NCBI GenBank assembly: GCA_020692235.1
Contig: JAIMKU010000014.1
Coordinates: 1 to 38,730, forward strand
DNA length: 38,730 nt
From: Hydrogenophilus sp.
GTDB lineage: Bacteria > Pseudomonadota > Gammaproteobacteria > Burkholderiales > Thiobacillaceae
Reading direction: 5' to 3'
Under the pieces are notes generated by a model. It was not told the DNA's origin, ran no database searches, and saw only the letters and a list, made by a program, of their open reading frames with translations. A program made the translations under genes and the position numbers. Shown piece by piece: positions 25,454-38,438 of the stretch. Each line of letters begins with the position of its first letter. Positions within the stretch are counted from its first letter, which is position 1.

Positions 25454-26743
25454 ATGGATACCCCGGTCATCGAGGTTCGCATCTGGGGGCAACGCATCGG
25501 TGCAGTGGCACCCGATCCGCGTCTTGGCTGTTATGTGTTCGCCTACGAGCCCGCCTGGCGGCGCACCGGTATCGAGTTGGCGCCATTGACCATGCCGCTG
25601 GATGACCCTCGGCAGAACTTTGCCTTTCCCGAGCTTGCCGAGCCGAGCTATAAACGTTTACCCGGGCTCCTCGCCGATGCCTTGCCGGATGATTTTGGCA
25701 ATGCCCTGATCGATGCCTGGATGAGCGCCAAGGGCGTCGAGAAACGCGCCATCACCACACTCGACCGCCTCGCCTACATGGGCAAACGTGGCATGGGCGC
25801 GCTGGAGTTCAAACCTGCGCGCGGTGCCCATCGAGAAAGTGCCGAACCCCTCGAAATGAAAAACCTGGTGGAGGCGGCGCGCAAGGTCGTCCATGGCGAC
25901 TTGTCCGGCGATGTTCATGCCCAGGCCGCGTTGGCCAACATCATCCGGGTCGGCACCTCGGCCGGCGGCGCGCGTGCCAAGGCAGTCGTCGCCTGGAATC
26001 CGCAAACCGAACAGATACGCAGCGGCCAGTTCGACGCCGCGCCTGGGTTCGAGCATTGGCTACTCAAGTTCGATGGCGTCGGCAAGGACGCGGAACTGGG
26101 TGGCAGCGCTAATTACGGCCGTATCGAATACGCCTATCACTTGATGGCCGAAGCCGCCGGCATCCACATGTCGCCATGCCGGCTGCTGGAAGAAAACGGC
26201 CGTGCTCACTTCATGACTCGCCGCTTCGACCGCGATGTCATCGAAGGCCAGACCATCAAGCACCACGTCCAGACGCTCTGTACCATGAGCCACCTCGACT
26301 ACAAGCAGCGAGGCACTCATGCCTATACCCAGCTATTCATGGCGATCGCCCAACTCAAGCTGGGCGACGAAGCTATCGGCCAGGTCTTCCGCCGCATGGC
26401 CTTCAACGTCATGACCAAGAACTGCGACGATCACAGCAAGAACTTCGCCTTCCGCCTGAAGCAAGGGGGTAATTGGCAACTGGCCCCGGCCTATGACGTG
26501 ACTCACGCTTACAACCCCAAGGGCGAGTGGACCTATCAGCACCTGATGAGCGTGAATGGCAAATTCAGCGGCATCAGCCGCGCCGATCTGCTGGTCGAAG
26601 CCGACCGCTTCGGCGTCCGCCGACCGCTGGATGTATTCGCCGACGTCAATAATGCCTTGGATAACTGGTCAAAGTTCGGCCGCGAGGCCGGCTTGGACCA
26701 GAAAACCATTGCCGAGAAACGTGCCGACTTTGAACTGATATGA
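25454..26743 (+). CDS. hipA: HipA-family serine/threonine kinase toxin
   Basis: HipA kinases phosphorylate translation factors (GltX in E. coli) and cause growth arrest or persistence. The 429-residue product has the HipA N-terminal barrel (VRIWGQRIGAVAPDPRLGCYVFAYEP). It also has the Gly-rich phosphate loop GTSAGGARAKAVVAW and the catalytic/metal segment NVMTKNCDDHSKNFAFRL, followed by APAYDVTHAYN. The active site looks complete. It is the second toxin-antitoxin system in 5 kb. No clear plus-strand terminator follows; the hairpin at 26810 points the other way. Confidence 0.93.
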   Translation: MDTPVIEVRIWGQRIGAVAPDPRLGCYVFAYEPAWRRTGIELAPLTMPLDDPRQNFAFPELAEPSYKRLPGLLADALPDDFGNALIDAWMSAKGVEKRAITTLDRLAYMGKRGMGALEFKPARGAHRESAEPLEMKNLVEAARKVVHGDLSGDVHAQAALANIIRVGTSAGGARAKAVVAWNPQTEQIRSGQFDAAPGFEHWLLKFDGVGKDAELGGSANYGRIEYAYHLMAEAAGIHMSPCRLLEENGRAHFMTRRFDRDVIEGQTIKHHVQTLCTMSHLDYKQRGTHAYTQLFMAIAQLKLGDEAIGQVFRRMAFNVMTKNCDDHSKNFAFRLKQGGNWQLAPAYDVTHAYNPKGEWTYQHLMSVNGKFSGISRADLLVEADRFGVRRPLDVFADVNNALDNWSKFGREAGLDQKTIAEKRADFELI

Positions 26744-26803
26744 ATTAATCGCCGCCAGCAAATACCATTCCCTTCAAGTCCGACATATCTGCTAGGGCAA
26801 AGC

Positions 26804-26829
26804 ATAAAAAAGGCGCCTTTCGGCGCCTT
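26804..26829 (-). terminator. Rho-independent terminator of the glnK-amtB region
   Basis: AAGGCGCC (26810-26817) and GGCGCCTT (26822-26829) form an 8-bp stem with a 4-nt loop. The run of T residues is on the minus strand (A-run 26805-26811 on plus), so it terminates minus-strand transcription from amtB. It lies 46 bp after the amtB stop. Confidence 0.85.
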
Positions 26830-26875
26830 GGTAAAAATGCCTGTGAGGGTAACAGACAGTAGGAGCAATCGTGAC

Positions 26876-27451
26876 TTACAGGTTATAAGCCCGCTCGCCG
26901 TGGCTGGCGGTATCGAGGCCTTCGCGTTCTTCCTCTTCCGAGACGCGCAGCTCGATGGTCAGGTCGATCAACTTGAACACCACGAAGGCGACCAGGCCGG
27001 ACCAGATCAAGGCGGTCAGTACCGCTTGCGCCTGAATCCAGACTTGAGCGCCGATCTCGGTATCGATGACCTTGTTGTTGACGTAGTCGACGATGCCGGT
27101 GCCGCCCATGGACCAGGTGTTGAACACGCCGGTCAGCAGCGCGCCGAGGATGCCGCCGATGCCGTGGATGCCAAACACATCCAGCGCGTCGTCGATATGC
27201 AGCATCCGCTTCAGGTCGGTGACGCCCCACAGACAGACCACACCGGCCAGGGCGCCGATGGCCAACGCGCCGCCGGCACCGACCCAGCCACAAGCCGGGG
27301 TGATGGCGACCAAACCGGCCACCGCGCCGGATGTGGCCCCCAGCATTGATGGCTTGCCCTTGAGCAGCCGCTCGGCGAGGGTCCAGGTCAGCGCCGCCGC
27401 CGCCGTGGCGTTAAGGGTGTTGACGAAGGCCAGCGCCGCCGTACCACCGGC
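26876..27451 (-). pseudogene. amtB: distal half of ammonium transporter AmtB, after a nonsense codon
   Basis: In frame below the stop at 27452-27454, the sequence continues as AGGTAALAFVNTLNATAAAALTWTLAERLLKGKPSMLGATSGAVAGLVAITPACGWVG. This is a clear AmtB C-terminal half, including the pore-histidine motif DVFGIHGIGGILG and the cytoplasmic tail. The first five or so membrane helices, with the Phe gate and first pore histidine, are absent from the window. An internal ATG (27346) could start a 156-residue fragment, but that would not make a channel. Confidence 0.88.
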
Positions 27452-27766
27452 TTACAGCGCCGAGCCGGCGTTGAAGCCGAACCAGCCCACCCACAGCAGT
27501 GAAGCGCCGATCTTGCCGGATTGGGCTGCCTTTTGAATGGCCTCGATGGCTTGGTCGAGCCGGTCGGCCATGACGGCGACCTCGACCTTGACCTTGGGCA
27601 GAAAATCCACCACGTACTCGGCGCCCCGGTATAGCTCGGTATGGCCCTTCTGGCGGCCGAAGCCCTTGACATCCGTGACGGTAATGCCGGACACGCCCAA
27701 CGTGGCCAGTGCTTCACGCACCTCGTCCAGCTTGAATGGCTTGATGATGGCGGTAACGAATTTCAT
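27452..27766 (-). pseudogene. glnK: glnK'-'amtB deletion fusion (PII protein joined to mid-AmtB)
   Basis: The start MKFVTAIIKPFKLDEVREALATLGVSGITVTDVKGFGRQKGHTELYRGAEYVVDFLPK is a typical PII protein, with the uridylylated-type Tyr in the T-loop. After SGKIG it should read DGKIFV but continues as ASLLWVGWFGFNAGSAL-stop, which is internal AmtB sequence. About 24 PII C-terminal residues and roughly the first 200 AmtB residues are therefore missing. The AmtB frame is also closed by a TAA. A good Shine-Dalgarno (TTAGGAGA) precedes the ATG. Confidence 0.9.
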
Positions 27767-28559
27767 GACAGTCTCCTAAAGTTCGTTCACCGGCTTGGAA
27801 GGTCTTGGCGAAGGACAAGGCCAGTCGACCATTGGCGACCCTCTTGCCGGACCAGGTGTAGGAAGTGTCGTGGGCATTGGTATCGGAATAAGCCATGGTT
27901 ACCGTGCCGTAACCAACATCCTTGGTCACGCCAATCTTCCAGTCGCTGTAGTTGGCATCGGCAATGTTCTTGACCTTCTGATGGCCGGCGTGACCCAGAA
28001 CGCCCCAGCCATTGCCCAGGTCGTAGTTGGCGTTCAGTTCCAGGTAGTCACTGCCCTTGGTTTTGGTAACGCCATCGCTGCCCCAGCCAATGAAGTAGTC
28101 GGAAATGGCATTGCTATATTTCAGCGACAGGAATTTCCAGCTCAGGGCGGCATAGGCCTCGACGGTGTCGGGAGTGGGCAGACCAGCGCCGGCGCCGGAG
28201 CGGCTGCCCGGGTAGTAGTAGCTGATCAGGCCAAGGTCATAGCCGACATCGGCGGGCAGGCTGCCGCGATAGCCGCCGTACAGGTCCCATTCCAGGCTGC
28301 TGTTGGTCTTGGCCGGGCCGGTTTCGACCCAGGCCTGGTTCGATAGCCAGGTGCCGACATACAGACCGCTGGCATGGCTGTAATCGAAACCACCGGAGAC
28401 CTCCGGCTGGTGCTGGGCTTGGCTGATACCCCGGAAGATATAATCCGAGGCAACCCCGATATTGCCGGTCAGCGTACTGGCGGGGGCGCCATCGGCAAGG
28501 GCGGCGGAAGCAAGTGAGGCAAGGCCGCAAAGCGCGATGGCGTGGGATAATTTCTTCAT
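27714..28559 (-). CDS. TorF family putative porin, apparent stop-codon loss
   Basis: This is an outer-membrane beta-barrel of the TorF/Gcw_chp family, common near glnK-amtB in betaproteobacteria. ATG 28559 (MKKLSHAIALCGLASLASAALADG) is chosen over the longer ORF because it has GGAG upstream and begins a clean signal peptide. NIGVASDYIFRGISQAQHQPEVSGGFDYSH and YGGYRGSLPADVGYDLGLISYYYPG are family motifs. The barrel should end at the Phe of LALSFAKTF. Instead a CAA codon (27795-27797) follows and the frame runs 27 codons further, into glnK. Confidence 0.85.
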   Translation of the reverse strand: MKKLSHAIALCGLASLASAALADGAPASTLTGNIGVASDYIFRGISQAQHQPEVSGGFDYSHASGLYVGTWLSNQAWVETGPAKTNSSLEWDLYGGYRGSLPADVGYDLGLISYYYPGSRSGAGAGLPTPDTVEAYAALSWKFLSLKYSNAISDYFIGWGSDGVTKTKGSDYLELNANYDLGNGWGVLGHAGHQKVKNIADANYSDWKIGVTKDVGYGTVTMAYSDTNAHDTSYTWSGKRVANGRLALSFAKTFQAGERTLGDCHEIRYRHHQAIQAGRGA

Positions 28560-28791
28560 CTTTGGCTCCATGAAAAGGGTATGGTGCAAAGGCGCACACC
28601 CTGCTTCAGCATTCCCCGTGCCAATAAAAAATAATCAAGTAAAACAACTTGTTATAAACGTACTGCGGCATTTATGGAGAAAACCGCACGGAAACGGTGC
28701 GGCGGCGATGCGGCCCGCACCATATAGGTACGAGCGATTGGCCGCCGGCCTTTGGTAAACTGCCTGAATCGTGGCTATGGAGGGATCGAAG
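28560..28791. other. divergent intergenic region between torF and ubiK
   Basis: This 232-bp region must carry promoters for both directions. The only structure seen is a short hairpin CCGCAC..GTGCGG at 28683-28701. No convincing -35/-10 pair, RNA gene or additional ORF was found. Confidence 0.45.
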
Positions 28792-29025
28792 ATGCTCAAG
28801 AAAAAATTGTTCGAAGAGGTTTCGGCGCGCTTATCCGAAGTAATGGCGGCTTCGCCGGCCAAGGACATCGAAAAGAACCTCAAGGCGGTCCTGGCCGGTG
28901 GCTTGGCCAAGCTGGATTTGGTCACCCGTGAGGAGTTCGATGTTCAGGCCCAGGTCTTGGCCCATACCAGAGAGCAGCTACAGGCGCTCGAACAACGCCT
29001 GGCCCGGCTGGAAAACACGCCGTAA
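28792..29025 (+). CDS. ubiK: ubiquinone biosynthesis accessory factor UbiK
   Basis: UbiK (YqiC, BMFP domain) is a small coiled-coil protein that assists the aerobic ubiquinone biosynthesis complex. The 77-residue product MLKKKLFEEVSARLSEVMAASPAKDIEKNLKAVLAGGLAKLDLVTREEFDVQ matches the family. The C-terminal coiled coil is AHTREQLQALEQRLARLE. ATG 28792 is preferred over the track GTG 28771 because GGAGGG lies about 6 nt upstream. It sits 31 bp before comM, its usual neighbour in betaproteobacteria. Confidence 0.93.
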   Translation: MLKKKLFEEVSARLSEVMAASPAKDIEKNLKAVLAGGLAKLDLVTREEFDVQAQVLAHTREQLQALEQRLARLENTP

Positions 29026-29056
29026 TCCCGCTGGCCGACCCAACCAAGGGAGGGAG

Positions 29057-30553
29057 ATGAGTAGTCTTGCGGTTTTATTTAGCCGCGCCCTGGCCGGTAT
29101 GAGCGCGCCGGAGGTGACGGTGGAGGTCCATCTGGCCAACGGTCTGCCGGCGTTTATCCTGGTCGGCCTGCCGGAGACCGAGGTGAAGGAGTCGAGGGAA
29201 CGGGTGCGGGCCGCCATTCTGCAATCCGGATTCGAGTTCCCGGCCCGTCGCATCACGGTCAACCTGGCCCCGGCCGATCTACCCAAGGAGTCGGGCCGGT
29301 TCGATCTGGCCATCGCCCTGGGGGTACTGGCGGCGTCGGGCCAGGTACCCGGCAACCGGCTGGCGGACTATGAATTTGCCGGCGAGTTGGCGCTGAACGG
29401 CCAACTACGCCCGGTCAGAGGGGCGCTGGCCATGTTGTTGGCGGCGCGTAACGTCGGGCGTGTCTTCGTGTTGCCCAGGGCCAGCGCCGGCGAGGCGGCC
29501 CTGGTCAAGGGCGCCCGGGTTTTACAGGCCGATAGCCTGCTGGCGGTCTGCGCGCACCTGAGCGGTCGCTGCGAATTGACCGCACCCGAAGCGGTCGAGC
29601 CGGTCGGCGTGGCAAGTTACCTGGATCTGGCCGATGTAAAGGGCCAACTGGCGGCCAAACGTGCCCTGGAGGTCGCGGCCGCCGGCGGTCACTCGTTGCT
29701 GATGCGGGGACCGCCCGGCACGGGCAAATCGATGCTGGCCAGCCGCTTGCCCGGTATCCTGCCGGCCATGACCGAACAAGAGGCGCTGGAGTCGGCCGCC
29801 GTGCAGTCCCTCGCCGGTCTCTTTCAGGTCGCCGCCTGGGGTGTGCGGCCTTTTCGTGGGCCGCATCACAGCGCCTCGTCGGTGGCCTTGGTGGGTGGCG
29901 GCGGCAACCCCAGACCGGGCGAGGTCAGCCTCGCACATTGCGGCGTCCTGTTTCTGGACGAGTTGCCCGAATTTTCCCGCCAGGCGTTGGAGGTGCTGCG
30001 CGAGCCGCTGGAGGCGGGCCGCATTACCATTTCCCGCGCCGCCCGGCAGGCCGATTTTCCGGCCCGTTTTCAATTGCTGGCGGCCATGAACCCTTGTCCA
30101 TGCGGTTTCCTTGGCCACCCATCGGGCAAATGTCGCTGTACTCCGGAACAGGTAAGCCGCTACCGGAGCCGACTTTCAGGACCGCTGCTGGATCGGATCG
30201 ACATGCATGTCGAGGTGCCCGCGTTGCCCGAGTCCGATTTGATGGCCGCTGCCAACGGCGAGGCGTCGGCGACCGTGCGGGCACGGGTGGTGGCAGCGCG
30301 CGAACGGCAACTTAACCGCCAGGGCAAGGCCAACGCCGCGCTGGAAACGGCCGAGGTGGACAGCCGCTGCACCCCGGACGCGGCCGGTGCCGAGTTGCTC
30401 AGGCAGGCCATCTCGCGCCTGAATTTGTCCGCCCGTGCCTATCATCGGGTATTGAAGCTGGCCCGCACGCTGGCCGATCTGGCCGGCCAGGACACCATCG
30501 TCGCCGCCCATATCGCCGAGGCCGTGCAATATCGCCGGGGGGCCAGCACATGA
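29057..30553 (+). CDS. comM: ComM/YifB family Mg-chelatase-like AAA ATPase
   Basis: ComM is a hexameric helicase that promotes branch migration during natural transformation; the family is widespread and also called YifB. The start is ATG 29057 (MSSLAVLFSRALAGMSAPEVTVEVHLANGLPAFILVGLPETEVKESRERVRAAI), preceded by GGGAGGGAG, not the upstream track start. Walker A GPPGTGKSMLA, Walker B VLFLDELPEF and the CPCGFLG..CRCTPEQVSRYRSRLSGPLLDRIDMHVEV C-terminal signature are present. Length is 498 residues. Confidence 0.95.
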   Translation: MSSLAVLFSRALAGMSAPEVTVEVHLANGLPAFILVGLPETEVKESRERVRAAILQSGFEFPARRITVNLAPADLPKESGRFDLAIALGVLAASGQVPGNRLADYEFAGELALNGQLRPVRGALAMLLAARNVGRVFVLPRASAGEAALVKGARVLQADSLLAVCAHLSGRCELTAPEAVEPVGVASYLDLADVKGQLAAKRALEVAAAGGHSLLMRGPPGTGKSMLASRLPGILPAMTEQEALESAAVQSLAGLFQVAAWGVRPFRGPHHSASSVALVGGGGNPRPGEVSLAHCGVLFLDELPEFSRQALEVLREPLEAGRITISRAARQADFPARFQLLAAMNPCPCGFLGHPSGKCRCTPEQVSRYRSRLSGPLLDRIDMHVEVPALPESDLMAAANGEASATVRARVVAARERQLNRQGKANAALETAEVDSRCTPDAAGAELLRQAISRLNLSARAYHRVLKLARTLADLAGQDTIVAAHIAEAVQYRRGAST

Positions 30554-30846
30554 ACCACAAGGCGCTCGAATCCTGGCGCGAGGAAAAACGCTCGGCCTAT
30601 CTCTATCGTCTGGTTTCGGATGCCGAATCGGGCACGGCGCGACAAATGCTGTTCCTGGAACTGGCCCAGGCGGCGGAACGGCAAGCGGAGCTCTGGCAAG
30701 CGGAGATCGGCAAGGCGGGCGCCACATTAAGCTTGTTTACCGGGCGCAAGGCCTGGCGGGGCGGCGCCCGGATGCTGCTGATCGGCGCGGCGGCGGGCGC
30801 GGCCACCTGGGCCATCGGGCGGGCGCTGGGGGTGGCCCTGAGTTAG
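30550..30846 (+). CDS. short VIT1/CCC1-like protein with N-terminal ferritin-like segment, probably internally deleted
   Basis: The first ~55 residues (ALESWREEKRSAYLYRLVSDAESGTARQMLFLELAQAAERQAELWQAEIGKAG) resemble the ferritin/rubrerythrin-like N-terminus of VIT1/CCC1-type metal transporters. The last ~35 (FTGRKAWRGGARMLLIGAAAGAATWAIGRALGVAL) resemble the final membrane helix of the same proteins. The middle, normally about 200 residues, is missing, so at 98 residues this is probably a deletion derivative. It overlaps comM by 4 bp and stays in frame, so a short membrane protein could be made. Confidence 0.6.
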   Translation: MNHKALESWREEKRSAYLYRLVSDAESGTARQMLFLELAQAAERQAELWQAEIGKAGATLSLFTGRKAWRGGARMLLIGAAAGAATWAIGRALGVALS

Positions 30847-30880
30847 AATCCGCACTAAAGCTTAGAACGAGAAAAATGAC

Positions 30881-31717
30881 ATGGCCGAGCATATCTTCAG
30901 CATGGAGTTCTTTCCGCCCAAGACGGCGGAGGGCGCGACCAAGCTACGCGAGACCCGGCGGCAACTGGCGCAGTTGAACCCGAGATTCTTTTCGGTGACC
31001 TTCGGTGCCGGCGGCTCCACCCGCGAGCGTACCCTGGAGACCGTGTTGGAGATACAGGGCGAGGGGCTGGGCGCGGCGCCCCATCTGTCGTGCATCGGTT
31101 CCACCGAGGAAAGCATCCGCGAGATATTGCAAACGTACAAGGCCCACGGCATCCGCCACATCGTTGCGCTACGCGGCGACCTGCCGTCCGGGGTGGCCGA
31201 CCCGGGCGAGTTCCGCTATGCCAACGAACTGGTGGCATTCATCCGCAAGGAGACCGGTGACTGGTTCGAGATTGAGGTGGCCGCCTACCCGGAAATGCAC
31301 CCTCAGGCCCGGAATTATCAGCAGGACCTGCTCAACTTCAAGCGCAAGGTCGAGGCCGGCGCCAACGCCGCCATCACTCAATATTTCTTCAATGCCGACG
31401 CCTATTTCCAGTTTCGCGACGAGTGTCTGGCGCTGGCCATCGACATCCCCATCGTGCCTGGCATCATGCCGATTTCCAATTATGGCCAGTTGGCCCGTTT
31501 TTCGACCATGTGCGGCGCGGAAATACCGCGCTGGCTGGCCAAGAAGCTGGAGAGTTATTACGACGACAGCGCCTCGATCAAGGCCTTCGGCCTCGATTTC
31601 ATGACTCAGTTATGCGACCGCTTGTTGACCAACGATGCGCCCGGGCTGCACTTTTACACGCTGAACCAGGCCGGCTTGACCTCGACCTTATGGCAACGCC
31701 TGGGATTGTCTCGATAA
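30881..31717 (+). CDS. metF: 5,10-methylenetetrahydrofolate reductase MetF
   Basis: MetF is the FAD enzyme that reduces methylene-THF to methyl-THF for methionine synthesis. The 278-residue protein starts IFSMEFFPPKTAEGATKLRETRRQLAQLNPRFFSVTFGAGGSTRERT. It contains HLSCIGSTEESIREIL, ALRGDLPSG, AAYPEMHPQA, GANAAITQYFFNADAYFQFRDEC and PGIMPISNYGQLARFSTMCGAEIP, all strong family motifs. Length and ends are normal and the gene looks intact. Confidence 0.97.
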   Translation: MAEHIFSMEFFPPKTAEGATKLRETRRQLAQLNPRFFSVTFGAGGSTRERTLETVLEIQGEGLGAAPHLSCIGSTEESIREILQTYKAHGIRHIVALRGDLPSGVADPGEFRYANELVAFIRKETGDWFEIEVAAYPEMHPQARNYQQDLLNFKRKVEAGANAAITQYFFNADAYFQFRDECLALAIDIPIVPGIMPISNYGQLARFSTMCGAEIPRWLAKKLESYYDDSASIKAFGLDFMTQLCDRLLTNDAPGLHFYTLNQAGLTSTLWQRLGLSR

Positions 31718-31730
31718 AGGCCAATCGTTA

Positions 31731-31859
31731 ATGCGCATCCTGCTCGCCGACGATCACCCGCTATTTCGGGAAGGGGTAAAGCCGGTACTGATGAAGCTGG
31801 CCGCAGAGGTGGGACAGCGGCAAAGGCATCGCCGAGGCGTTCCAGGAGCGGATTTTTGA
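31731..31859 (+). pseudogene. truncated response regulator start, frameshifted at a deletion junction
   Basis: The start MRILLADDHPLFREGVKPVLMKL is a typical NarL/LuxR-type receiver N-terminus with the acidic DD pair. After AAEV (about residue 27) the frame becomes GQRQRHRRGVPGADF-stop, while another frame continues as a histidine-kinase ATP domain. The rest of the receiver and its output domain are absent. It begins 13 bp after metF. Confidence 0.8.
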
Positions 31860-32478
31860 GGAATACTTTCAACTGGAAAACCCGGAACGGGGCAGGGATA
31901 AAGGCTTGGGCCTTGGGCTGGCTATTGTCCAGCGGCTGGCGCGGCTACTCGGTAGCCCGGTAGGGGTCCATTCCGCCGTGGGCAAAGGCTCCTGCTTCAG
32001 TATCCGGCTGGCGCGTTGCGAACTGCCGACTAGTCAGGAGGAAATCGCCCCGCCCCGGGAAGTGGCCGTCGTGGCACGGAATGGCCTGCCGCCGCTGGTC
32101 GTTTTTATCGACGATGATGAAACGATACTGGAGGCCATGACCCTGGTATTCGACCAATGGGGCATCGACCTCGCGGCCGGTTTCGACGTCAATCAGATCA
32201 AGGCGGACCTGGAGGAACTGGGCCGCAAGCCCGATGCCATCCTCACCGATTACCGGCTGCGCGACGGCCGGACCGGGGTCGAGGCCATCGCCGAATTGCG
32301 CGCTGCGTTCGGGCCGGACATTCCCGCCGTATTGCTTACCGGCGACACCGCGCCCGCCACCATCCAGGCGATCTCGAATTCCGGACTACCGGTCCTGCAC
32401 AAGCCGCTCCAGCCGGCGAGGCTGAGGGCCTATCTCAATCACATGCTGACCGGTTACCAGGAACCGGTGCCGGACTAG
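31813..32478 (+). pseudogene. C-terminal remnant of a hybrid histidine kinase (HATPase end plus receiver)
   Basis: From GAC 31813 the frame reads DSGKGIAEAFQERIFEEYFQLENPERGRDKGLGLGLAIVQRLARLLG. These are the G1, F and G2 boxes of the kinase ATP lid. A complete receiver follows: VVFIDDDETILEAM, phospho-acceptor Asp in AILTDYRLRDG, LLTGDT and the Lys in VLHKPLQP. The sensor, dimerisation domain and N-box are missing. The internal ATG 31906 in the track is not a natural start. A deletion has joined this remnant to a neighbouring response-regulator gene. Confidence 0.82.
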
Positions 32479-32578
32479 GAGTCTGTCCTCGTCCAGCCGA
32501 TTTCTCGCTTCGATTCTTCAAGTCCGCCAGGCTCCCAGATCGTCACCACGTTTTATTTTGGGTTTTACTTTGACGAGA

Positions 32579-38438
<5,860 letters not shown>

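Noticed and set aside
28898-29056. N-terminal extension of the comM ORF overlapping ubiK
   Set aside because: The family begins MSSLAVLFSRA at 29057 with a strong Shine-Dalgarno. The extension reads the ubiK gene in a wrong frame.
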